Source of the DNA: Leucobacter tardus | Lineage (GTDB): Bacteria > Actinomycetota > Actinomycetes > Actinomycetales > Microbacteriaceae | Assembly (NCBI RefSeq): GCF_017583045.1 | Contig: NZ_JAGFBF010000005.1 | Location: 1,054,001-1,118,000 of the forward strand | Reading direction: 5' to 3' | DNA: 64,000 bases | In this document: one piece after another, positions 1 to 7,870 of the stretch | Position numbering within the stretch: position 1 is the stretch's first letter | Layout: each line of letters starts with the position of its first letter | The notes under the pieces: model-generated | What the model was told of the DNA's origin: nothing | The model's database searches: none | The model's input: only the letters and a program-made list of their open reading frames with translations | Program-made: the position numbers and the translations under genes

Positions 1-548
1 AGCGCGGAAACGGCGTCGCGCAGGAACCGGTCGAGCACGGCACCCGTGCGGTCGCCGCCGGCGTGCACGATGCGGGGGTGCCCGTGCGCAGCCTCGAGTC
101 CGCGGGCAGGAGCGCCCACAGCGTCGCGGTCCACCGGGAAGCCCGCAGCGATCAACGCACGCACCGCGTCCACCCCGTCAGCCACAAGCTGCCGCGCCGC
201 CTCGGCGTCGACGAGTCCGTGCCCGGCGGCGACGGTGTCGGCGAGGTGGGCGGTGACGGAGTCACCGGGGCCGATGGCGGCCGCGATGCCGCCCTGTGCA
301 CGAACGGTGTTGGCGGCGCGATCGGCGGCCGGTACTTCGCCGCCCAAACCGAACACATCGCCCGTCACGAGCACCACGTCAGCATCGGCGGCGACGGCGG
401 CACGCACCGCCGACAGCCCGGCGACCCCCGACCCGACGACGCACACCACCGGCGCACCCGCGGCGCCAGGCGCACCCGCGGCACCAGGCGCACCCAAGAC
501 ACCAGGCGCACCCGCAGCGCCAGGCGCACCCCACGCACCTGCACTCAT
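1..548 (-). CDS. nadB: L-aspartate oxidase NadB, N-terminal part (cut by window edge)
   Basis: This is the first 182 residues of the FAD enzyme that oxidises L-aspartate to iminoaspartate, which NadA then uses to make quinolinate. The dinucleotide-binding stretch VVCVVGSGVAGLSAV (GxGxxG) is followed by RAQGGIAAAIGPGDS and a HPRIVHAGGDRTG segment, both typical of the NadB/fumarate reductase flavoprotein family. The ATG at 548 overlaps the nadA stop as ATGA, so the two are translationally coupled. Oddly, the FAD fold is preceded by about 30 residues of collagen-like Gly-Ala-Pro repeats that ordinary NadB proteins lack. The rest lies outside the window. Confidence 0.9.
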   Translation of the reverse strand, partial: MSAGAWGAPGAAGAPGVLGAPGAAGAPGAAGAPVVCVVGSGVAGLSAVRAAVAADADVVLVTGDVFGLGGEVPAADRAANTVRAQGGIAAAIGPGDSVTAHLADTVAAGHGLVDAEAARQLVADGVDAVRALIAAGFPVDRDAVGAPARGLEAAHGHPRIVHAGGDRTGAVLDRFLRDAVSA

Positions 549-1876
549 GGGCGTGCGGCGAGCATGCGCTCGAGCGCGACTCGTGAGGCGTCGGCGACCG
601 CGGGGTCGACGGTGATTCGGTTGGGCGTCTCACCGGCGAGCAGCGACTCGAGGGTCCAGGCGAGGTAGGCGGGGTGAATGCGGTACATCGTCGAGCACGG
701 GCACACGACCGGATCGAGGCAGAAGATCGTGAGGTCGGGGTGCTCGTCGGCGAGACGGTTCACGAGGTTGATCTCGGTGCCGATGGCGATGACGTCGCCG
801 GGCGATGCCTCCTCGATCGCGCGGCGGATCACTTCGGTCGATCCGTTCGCATCCGCCGCCTCGACGACCGCGGCCGGGCACTCCGGGTGCACGATGACCC
901 GCACACCCGGGTACTCGGCGCGCGCCTGCTCGATCTGTGCGACGGTGAACCGTTTGTGCACCGAGCAGAACCCGTTCCAGAGGATCACTTGCGCGTGCTC
1001 GAGCTGCTCCACGGTGTTGCCGCCGAGCGGCAGGTGCGGCCGCCAGAGCGGCATCTCATCCTCGGTGATCCCCATGGCCTTCGCGGTGTTGCGGCCGAGG
1101 TGCTGATCCGGAAAGAAGACGACCCGCTGCCCCCGCACAAACGCCCACTCGAGCACCGTTCGCGCGTTCGACGAGGTGCAGACGATGCCGCCGTTGCGGC
1201 CGCAGAACGCTTTGATCGCGGCCGACGAGTTCATGTAGGTGACCGGGATCACGGGCTGCCGACCGTCGGTGTCGGGTTCCGTGCCGAGCGTATCGGTGAG
1301 CTGCCGCCAGCACTCCTCCACCTGGTCGATGGTCGCCATGTCGGCCATCGAGCACCCGGCGGCGAGGTTCGGCAGGATGACCGCTTGATCCTCACCCGAG
1401 AGGATGTCGGCGGTCTCCGCCATGAAGTGCACGCCGCAGAACACGAACGCCTCGGCTTCGGGGTGCTGCTTCGCCGCCTGCGCGAGCATGAACGAGTCGC
1501 CCACGAAGTCGGCGTGCCGCACGACCTCATCACGCTGGTAGAAGTGACCGAGGATCGCCACCCGATCGCCGAGCTCCGCTTTCGCGGCGATGATGCGCGC
1601 CTCCAGTTCCGCCTCTGAGGCGCGCGTGTACGACTCGGGCAGCGGCCCCTGGCGCGGGGAGGTACGCGGGGCGCGATCCTCGACGGACGCGCCCGGCCCG
1701 TAGCCCGGATCCTGATCAATCGCCCACGGATCGCGCGCGAGGCCGCTGTCGCAGCTGCTCACGCCGGTCGCGCGGAGGGCGATGGGGCGCCGCGAGCCAC
1801 GCGCCGATCGCTCGGGGGCCGCGCGCTCGGCTTCGCGGGTCGCGGCGGTCGTGATGAGTTCGTGCACGCTCGTCAT
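545..1876 (-). CDS. nadA: Quinolinate synthase NadA
   Basis: NadA condenses iminoaspartate with dihydroxyacetone phosphate to quinolinate using a [4Fe-4S] cluster. The family signature VAILGHFYQRDEVVRHADF is present, and three likely cluster cysteines sit at about residues 176 (GCSMAD), 334 (HPECPAAVV) and 391 (VCPCSTMY). At 443 residues it is longer than the roughly 350-residue forms because of about 80 extra N-terminal residues of low complexity. The ATG is preceded by a GAGGAG ribosome site. It follows nrtR by 53 bases and overlaps nadB by 4, so the three form one NAD operon. Confidence 0.95.
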   Translation of the reverse strand: MTSVHELITTAATREAERAAPERSARGSRRPIALRATGVSSCDSGLARDPWAIDQDPGYGPGASVEDRAPRTSPRQGPLPESYTRASEAELEARIIAAKAELGDRVAILGHFYQRDEVVRHADFVGDSFMLAQAAKQHPEAEAFVFCGVHFMAETADILSGEDQAVILPNLAAGCSMADMATIDQVEECWRQLTDTLGTEPDTDGRQPVIPVTYMNSSAAIKAFCGRNGGIVCTSSNARTVLEWAFVRGQRVVFFPDQHLGRNTAKAMGITEDEMPLWRPHLPLGGNTVEQLEHAQVILWNGFCSVHKRFTVAQIEQARAEYPGVRVIVHPECPAAVVEAADANGSTEVIRRAIEEASPGDVIAIGTEINLVNRLADEHPDLTIFCLDPVVCPCSTMYRIHPAYLAWTLESLLAGETPNRITVDPAVADASRVALERMLAARP

Positions 1877-1929
1877 TGCTGCATGCTCCTCTGGGATGGA
1901 AGGGAAAAACGGTTGGGGTGGGGTGCGGA

Positions 1930-2697
1930 TCAGCGCTCGCGGAACCGGTACAGCTTCGCCGGCCGGTGTCGCGTGCCGGTTTCGACGTCGCCGGTGTCGA
2001 CGAGGTGGCCTTGCGCGAGCGCCTGCCTGCGAAAGTTCGCGGGGTCGACCTCGGTGCCGAGAATTGCCTCGTGCACTCGGCGCAGCTGCGCAAGGGTGAA
2101 GGTGCCGCCGAGAAAGCGGTGGGCGACGGCGGCGTACTCGGTCTTCATGCGCAGACGCCAGAGCGCGTACTCGACGATGTCGGCGTGATCGAATGCGAGC
2201 TCGGGCAGGCGATCGGCAGAGAACCAGGCGATGTTCTCGGGCTCGACGGGCGGGTCTGCCGGTGCGACGAGATCGTTCTCGCCGTAGAGCGCCCAGTAGG
2301 CGATCGTGACGAGCCGTTGCCCGCGGCCCGACCGCTCCACGTCACCGAACGCGTAGAGCTGTTCGAGGTACCCGGGGCTCGCGCCGACCGTGGCGCGGAG
2401 GGTGCGTTCGGCGCTCTCGGCGAGCGTCTCATCCCACGGGATCGGCCCGCCGGGCAGCGCCCACACGCCGGCGAAGGGCTCGCGGGTGCGACGCACGAGC
2501 GGCAGCCACGGCGTGCCCTCGGCGGCTTCGCCCGCGTCAGTGGCACCGGCTCCGGCGCCCCCGCCCGCGGGCCCGGTGTCGCCCGAATCCCCGAGTTCGG
2601 CACCCTCGGGCGCCCCGAGCGCGAACGCGACGGCGGAGACGGCGATCGCCGGCGGCGCCGTGCGGCGCTCGCTGGCACTCAGCCTTGAATAGTCCAT
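1930..2697 (-). CDS. nrtR: NrtR-type NUDIX-related transcriptional regulator of NAD synthesis
   Basis: The protein has an N-terminal NUDIX-like domain (WLPLVRRTREPFAGVWALPGG) and a C-terminal winged-helix segment (about residues 165-255, ending HRPAKLYRFRER), which is the NrtR architecture. The NUDIX box is degenerate: the REUxEE part reads RTLRAT, so the catalytic glutamates are missing, as expected for a regulator rather than a hydrolase. NrtR proteins sense ADP-ribose and repress NAD genes. It lies directly upstream of nadA-nadB. The start at 2697 (MDYSRLSASERR) is preferred over an ATG at 2739 because that one sits inside the putative operator. An active NUDIX enzyme is the less likely alternative. 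Confidence 0.85.
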   Translation of the reverse strand: MDYSRLSASERRTAPPAIAVSAVAFALGAPEGAELGDSGDTGPAGGGAGAGATDAGEAAEGTPWLPLVRRTREPFAGVWALPGGPIPWDETLAESAERTLRATVGASPGYLEQLYAFGDVERSGRGQRLVTIAYWALYGENDLVAPADPPVEPENIAWFSADRLPELAFDHADIVEYALWRLRMKTEYAAVAHRFLGGTFTLAQLRRVHEAILGTEVDPANFRRQALAQGHLVDTGDVETGTRHRPAKLYRFRER

Positions 2698-2730
2698 CGC
2701 TGTGCGTTCCGTCCACTGATCGATTCGACT

Positions 2731-2749
2731 TATAGTCATCGTGACTCTA
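2731..2749. promoter_or_regulatory. Candidate NrtR operator
   Basis: A perfect inverted repeat AGTCA-TCG-TGACT occupies 2734-2746 and is extended by matching outer bases (TA/TA at 2731-2732 and 2748-2749). It lies about 35 bases upstream of the chosen nrtR start and overlaps a possible minus-strand -10 box (TATAAG). Position and symmetry suggest autoregulation of nrtR-nadAB. Binding is inferred only. Confidence 0.5.
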
Positions 2750-2940
2750 TCAAGGTTTTCCGGAAACACCAGTCCTCTGACGACGCGGAATCGATCCGGC
2801 GACGGACGCAACGAAATCTGCGCGGATAACTGCATCACATGGCGCGGATTTCACCCTCTTCTTCTCTGGTGGCGGTGCGGGCTCGACTCCGAGCAGCCGC
2901 ACCGCCGAGAGCGCATTGAAGGCACAGAGGGGAACACCAG

Positions 2941-5900
2941 TTGAAATTCCGCAAGGAAGGCTCGTCGCAGTCGAGCCGAAAGGGTCTCAGGGCACTGGGC
3001 GCGGCGCTCGCCGGCCTGCTCGCCGTGACCGGCATCATCGCGGCACCCGCCGCAGCACTCGCCGCGCCAGACGCGAGCCAGGTCCGGATCGACGACGTCT
3101 CGTTCGAGAACGACACGTTCAACGACTGGGAGCGTCAGCGCCTCACCGTCGAGTGGAGCATTCCGGCCGAGGCCGTGGCTCCCGTCTCCCTGACACTCCC
3201 CCTGCCCGAGGAGCTGCACGGCCGCTCGGACACGTTCCCCATGATGGGGCCCGACGATCAAGTCGCGGGCGAGTGCGTGGTCACTGAGACCGCCATCACC
3301 TGCACCGTCGACGACGCCTTCATCGAGGCGAACCCCTACGAAGTCTCCGGCAGCTTCTTCATCGGCGTGGAGACGCGCCTCGACACCCGCGAGACGGTCG
3401 ACAAGACCTTCGTCTTCGGCGATGTCACCACGAATGTGACGGTGAACCCGAGCCCCAACTGGTGCGACGAGAACTGCGAGTTCGGCGACTTCTGGGGCGG
3501 CAAGTACGGCTGGTACAACAAGGCCGATGACACCATCGAGTGGACGGTGCAGGTGCCCGCAGGCGAGAACGGTATCGCCGCCGGTCAGGAGATTGTGGTC
3601 ACCGACCTGCTCGACGAGGAGGACTACGAACTCCTGGTCGACGGCACCTACCCGCGCGTGCTCGAGACGAGCACGCTGCAGTACGACCGCTGGGGTCGCG
3701 AGGGCGTCTCCGGCTGGCAGGTGCGCACCGACGGCGTCGAGTGGAGCAACGGCGATCTGACGGCGACGTTCGACTCGCGCGAGGGTCGCGGATCCGACTG
3801 GAGCAACGACATCGAGCCGCCGACCCAGGGCGCCCAGCGCGGCGTCGACGGCAGCTTCTACATCGTGCAGTGGAAGGTGAAGGCGCTCACGGGCGGCGAA
3901 CTGCAGGCGAACGGTGACCGCGTCTTCCGCAACTCCGCCGAGTGGAGTATCGACGGCAACGCCTCGAACCCCACCGGTGGCAGCGCCACCCGCTACACCA
4001 GCGGCGGCACCGTGATGAGCGCGAACTACGGCCGGTTCGCGGTCACGAAAGAGCTGACCGGCGACACCACGCTGAACCCCGAGTTCACCGTGAACTACAC
4101 CGTGACCGAGCCCGGGCAGGAGCCGGCGGATCGATCATTCACCGTCCGCTCCGGCGAGACGTTCACGAGCCCCGAGTTCTTTCGCGGATCCGTGGTCGAA
4201 CTCACTGAGGCGACGCCCACCGACCCCGAGAACGTGGACTGGGCCGAACCGGTGTTCCTCGATGCCTCGGGTGAGCCGGCGGAGACCCTGACGTTCGCAC
4301 CCGGCGGTAACGGCACGCTCGGCGCGCTGACCGAGATCCGTCTCGTGAACGATGCCCAGCTGCAGACCGGCTCATTCTCCGCGCAGAAGTCGGTCGTCAA
4401 CACGGACGACGTGCCCCTGGCCGACGACCTCACGTTCGCCCTCGACTACAGCTACCCGGCCGACGCCGAGAAGGGATTCGGTGCCGGCAGTGGCACGCTC
4501 GAGCTGCCCATCTCGGGCGACGTCGTCACGAGCGGCGACCTGCCCGTCGGTGCCGAGGTGACGCTCACCGAGGCGAACCTGCCGAACGTGCCGGGCGCGA
4601 CGTGGGGCGACCCGATCATCGACCCGACCACGCTCACCATCGGCGAGACGGACGAGCCGATCACGGCGCAGGTCACCAACACCATCACGCAGGACACCGG
4701 CGGCTTCTCCGTCACCAAGTCCGTGTCGGGCGACGGAACGGGCCTCGTGCCCGACGACGCCGTGTTCACGGTGGCCTACGCGTACCCCGAGATCAACGGG
4801 TTCCCGGCCGGCAGCGGCGAGATCTCCTTCGGCGCCGGCGAGACCGGAACCGTGGACGGTCTTCCCGCCGGAGCAACCGTCACCCTCGCCGAGCTCGAGG
4901 TCACCGACCCCGAGGGCGGCACCTGGGGCGATCCCGCATTCAGCGAGAGCACGTTCACGGTCGCGAAGGACACGGTGGTGTCGATCGACCTCGACAACCC
5001 GATCTCGTGGAACAACGGCGACTTCTCCGTGCTGAAGCAGGTGTCGGGTGACGGTGCGGACCTGGTGCCGGCTGACGCGGCGTTCACGGTCGACTACACC
5101 TACACCCTGCCCGACGCGCTCGGAGCGGACCCCGCGACCGGTTCGGGCTCGCTCACCGTGCTGAACAACGGTGAGACCGTGACGAGCGATCCGCTGCCGT
5201 ACGGCACCCAGGTCGAGGTCACCGAGGCCACCCCGGTCAACACACCGGGCGGCACGTGGACGGATGCGACCTTCGACCAGGCGAGCTTCACCATCGGCGA
5301 CGAAACGACGCTCGCCGTCACGCTGACCAATGCGATCGAGCGCGACCTCGGCGGCTTCGCCGTCACCAAGTCGGTCTCGGGCACCGGTGCCGGCCTCGTC
5401 GCCGCCGACACCGAGTTCACCGTGAACTACTCCTACCCCGCGGGTGAGTGGTACGACGCCGGCGAAGGCACGCTCACGGTGAAGAACGGCGAGACCGCAA
5501 CGGTCGAGGGAATCCCGGCGAGCGCCGTGGTGACCCTGACCGAAGCCGATCCCGAAGATCCGACGAACGGTCATTGGGTCTCGTCCTCCTTCACCTCGGG
5601 CAACATCGCGGTGATCGAGAAGAACGGTGTCGCCGGTGTCAAGCTCGAGAACGTGGTCGCACTCGGCGAGGGTGGCTTCACCGTGCAGAAGTCGATCGCG
5701 GGCTCGGGTGCCGACCTCGTCGATCCGGGTGCGACCTTCGTCGTCGATTACGCCTATGACGCGGGGATCGGGTTCGAGGCCGGATCCGGTCAGATCACCG
5801 TGACCGCCGACGGCACCCCGGTCGGCGTCACGGGGCTCCCCGCGGGTGCCGAGGTGCGGCTCTCCGAGGAGATCCCGACCGGGATCGCCGGCGGGCGATG

Positions 5901-6156
5901 GACCTCTGCCGCGTTCTCCGACGACGTGATCGTCGTGGGCCAGGCGGAGACCGCTGAGGTGTCGCTGACGAACACCATCGATCCGGTGTCACCCGGCACC
6001 CCGGAGAAGCCGGGAGAGCCTGGCGATCGTCCGGGCGGTGGTCTCGTGAACACGGGAGCCGCATCGCTTCTGTGGATCGGCGTCGCCGCGGCACTCGCAG
6101 CGCTCGGAGGCGCACTCGTGTGGCGGGCACGCCGCCGCACGGCGGACGCGGGCTAA
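2941..6156 (+). CDS. Large repeat surface protein, DUF5979-like repeats, cell-wall anchored
   Basis: A 1071-residue exported adhesin-like protein. It has a Sec signal peptide (residues 1-41, core LGAALAGLLAVTGIIAAPAAA) and an N-terminal domain of about 310 residues. Six beta-type repeats of about 110 residues follow, starting near 364, 477, 588, 694, 804 and 911. Each opens with an F-x-V-x-K-S/E motif and carries FTVDYTY-like and GxxVTLTEA strands, as in DUF5979 domains. A Pro/Gly linker (PVSPGTPEKPGEP) leads to LVNTG, a transmembrane helix (about 1045-1063) and a RARRR tail, a sortase-type sorting signal in variant form. The start is TTG, supported by AGAGGGG nine bases upstream and by the intact signal peptide. 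Ligand unknown. Confidence 0.85.
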   Translation: MKFRKEGSSQSSRKGLRALGAALAGLLAVTGIIAAPAAALAAPDASQVRIDDVSFENDTFNDWERQRLTVEWSIPAEAVAPVSLTLPLPEELHGRSDTFPMMGPDDQVAGECVVTETAITCTVDDAFIEANPYEVSGSFFIGVETRLDTRETVDKTFVFGDVTTNVTVNPSPNWCDENCEFGDFWGGKYGWYNKADDTIEWTVQVPAGENGIAAGQEIVVTDLLDEEDYELLVDGTYPRVLETSTLQYDRWGREGVSGWQVRTDGVEWSNGDLTATFDSREGRGSDWSNDIEPPTQGAQRGVDGSFYIVQWKVKALTGGELQANGDRVFRNSAEWSIDGNASNPTGGSATRYTSGGTVMSANYGRFAVTKELTGDTTLNPEFTVNYTVTEPGQEPADRSFTVRSGETFTSPEFFRGSVVELTEATPTDPENVDWAEPVFLDASGEPAETLTFAPGGNGTLGALTEIRLVNDAQLQTGSFSAQKSVVNTDDVPLADDLTFALDYSYPADAEKGFGAGSGTLELPISGDVVTSGDLPVGAEVTLTEANLPNVPGATWGDPIIDPTTLTIGETDEPITAQVTNTITQDTGGFSVTKSVSGDGTGLVPDDAVFTVAYAYPEINGFPAGSGEISFGAGETGTVDGLPAGATVTLAELEVTDPEGGTWGDPAFSESTFTVAKDTVVSIDLDNPISWNNGDFSVLKQVSGDGADLVPADAAFTVDYTYTLPDALGADPATGSGSLTVLNNGETVTSDPLPYGTQVEVTEATPVNTPGGTWTDATFDQASFTIGDETTLAVTLTNAIERDLGGFAVTKSVSGTGAGLVAADTEFTVNYSYPAGEWYDAGEGTLTVKNGETATVEGIPASAVVTLTEADPEDPTNGHWVSSSFTSGNIAVIEKNGVAGVKLENVVALGEGGFTVQKSIAGSGADLVDPGATFVVDYAYDAGIGFEAGSGQITVTADGTPVGVTGLPAGAEVRLSEEIPTGIAGGRWTSAAFSDDVIVVGQAETAEVSLTNTIDPVSPGTPEKPGEPGDRPGGGLVNTGAASLLWIGVAAALAALGGALVWRARRRTADAG

Positions 6157-6170
6157 ACGCACGCGCACCT

Positions 6171-6211
6171 CAGGGCCCGCGGTCCGGCATCGTGTCGGAC
6201 CGCGGGCCCTG
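6171..6211 (+). terminator. Strong hairpin terminator after the surface protein gene
   Basis: A perfect 16-bp stem, CAGGGCCCGCGGTCCG at 6171-6186 and its complement at 6196-6211, with a 9-base loop. It begins 14 bases after the stop codon. No T-run follows, which is common in high-GC actinobacteria. Confidence 0.8.
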
Positions 6212-6312
6212 TCGCGTCTCGCCCTGCATCAGAAAAAGATTCACGAACCGCGTCACACGAGCGCATCTACCTGATCATATATAAGGAAACTTTGCCCTTC
6301 TGTCTCGCAAAT

Positions 6313-6343
6313 CTCTCGTTCATCTCGGTTTTCTGAACGAGAG
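6313..6343. repeat. 10-bp inverted repeat upstream of the secreted-protein/sigma operon
   Basis: CTCTCGTTCA (6313-6322) and TGAACGAGAG (6334-6343) are perfect complements around an 11-base spacer, inside a locally AT-rich stretch (CATATATAAGG near 6287). It could be an operator, a leader hairpin or a second terminator. It lies about 110 bases before the ATG at 6455. Confidence 0.45.
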
Positions 6344-6454
6344 CACCATGTGTTTCTTTCCCAGCTGAAATGTGTCTATGCTGGCTGCGGAAAGAGGGGC
6401 TCGGACGTGCGTATCAGTCGTCGGATCTCGACCGACGGCGATACCTGGTGAGAC

Positions 6455-7870
6455 ATGAGAAGAATTGTTCTGCACGCGTGCATCGCGGTGCTCGCACTCT
6501 TCGTTCTCACCCCCGGCTTCGCCGCACCGGCGACGGCCGATGAGACGGCACCGGCGCGCGGCCACCACCACCACGATCACGACGACCGCGGCGACGACGA
6601 TCACGACGACGACACCGACACCGCGCCAGTGGCGATCGAGGGCGCTGATCTGCAAGCGCTGATCATGCTCGGGTGGACCGGCCCCGGATCGCGCATCTCC
6701 GTTGACGTCGTCGTGCAGAACGCTGGGCCGGGCGCGTCATCGGGGTACGCGCTCGTCTTCGCTCCCGAGCTGGGCACCGACCGATCTGTCACGGCGGGAG
6801 AAGCGTGCGCCGTCCGATCCGAGGGCGGCTTCACCTGTTCGGGCGGCGCCCTGCCTGCTGGAGAGTCACAGACCCACCGGTTCTCGTTCGCACCGGCGGG
6901 TGAATCCGAAGCGTGGCCGCCGTTCTGGTTCGCGACCGTCACGGGCAACGAACCCGATCCGGAACCCGGCAACGACCGGACGAGCCTCGAACTCCCCGAC
7001 AGCACGTTCGTGCGCATCGAACCGGATATCAAGACCCGTGTCGAAGACGCGAACCAGGATGGGCTGGCGACCCCGGGCGAGCGCATCGAGACCTTCGTCC
7101 ACCTCGTGAACACGAGCGCGTACCCGTGGGAGCAGGTGCAGGTCTCCGTCTCGGGCACCATCTGGGATCATCGCGAGCTCGAGCAGACGATCGCCCCCGG
7201 TGAGGAAACGACGGTGAAGTTCGCGGGCGTCGTCCCCGATCTGGGGCCCGACGCCTCGAGCGGCATCGAAGCGCAGGTGTCGGCTCGGGCGGTCGGCGCG
7301 AACGTCGACGGGTGGAGCGGCACGCTCATGCTCATCGGACCGTACGCGACGCCGAATCCGTTCGGCCCGCGCGGAGACCAGTACCTCCCGACGCGCCCCG
7401 ACCGCGACGGTCCGCCTGCGGTCGACCTCGAAGCCGAACGCGCCGAACGCGAACGCATCGCGGATCGGCAGCGTGCCGCGCGAGATGCGCGCGAGTCGAC
7501 GTCGGGCACCGCGCCCGACCAGTCGGGTGCGACGACGACGGCTCCGCCGATGACCATGGCCCCGCCACCCCATGCCTTGGATCATGACCCCCGGACGCGT
7601 TCGACCGATCGCAGCACCAGTGCGACGGGCGCGACCGATGCCGCACCGGGATGGCTCAGCGATGCGATGCGTGACTCGGAAATCGCGACCGGCGATCCCG
7701 CACCCTCGGCGTTGGACGCAGGCTGGATGGACGATCTGCGCGCGAACAGTCCGCTCAGCGGGTTCCAGTCGGTCCTCGTGCTGCAGGGCCTCATCGCGTG
7801 TGTCATCGTCGCCCTGTATGTGAGCATCGCCCGCGCACGCGCGCGACGAGACCGGGCAGCGGACGCATGA
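6455..7870 (+). CDS. Secreted, membrane-anchored protein of unknown function
   Basis: A 471-residue protein with a signal peptide (about residues 1-28, cleavage near ATA-DE) and a His/Asp-rich stretch (HHHHDHDDRGDDDHDDD, about 36-55) that could bind metal. Two or three immunoglobulin-like beta segments resembling CARDB/DUF11 domains follow (VDVVVQNAGPGASSGYAL). Then comes a charged, low-complexity Arg/Asp/Thr region (about 320-410), one C-terminal transmembrane helix (VLVLQGLIACVIVALYVSI) and a basic tail. The topology is an extracellular body with a cytoplasmic RARARRD tail. It overlaps the sigma factor gene by ATGA, so the two are made together. I do not recognise a named family; an envelope sensor or adhesin partner is inference. 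Confidence 0.75.
   Translation: MRRIVLHACIAVLALFVLTPGFAAPATADETAPARGHHHHDHDDRGDDDHDDDTDTAPVAIEGADLQALIMLGWTGPGSRISVDVVVQNAGPGASSGYALVFAPELGTDRSVTAGEACAVRSEGGFTCSGGALPAGESQTHRFSFAPAGESEAWPPFWFATVTGNEPDPEPGNDRTSLELPDSTFVRIEPDIKTRVEDANQDGLATPGERIETFVHLVNTSAYPWEQVQVSVSGTIWDHRELEQTIAPGEETTVKFAGVVPDLGPDASSGIEAQVSARAVGANVDGWSGTLMLIGPYATPNPFGPRGDQYLPTRPDRDGPPAVDLEAERAERERIADRQRAARDARESTSGTAPDQSGATTTAPPMTMAPPPHALDHDPRTRSTDRSTSATGATDAAPGWLSDAMRDSEIATGDPAPSALDAGWMDDLRANSPLSGFQSVLVLQGLIACVIVALYVSIARARARRDRAADA

Noticed and set aside
2737-2739. Upstream ATG as the start of nrtR
   Set aside because: It lies inside the dyad proposed as operator, and the 14 extra residues have no family support.
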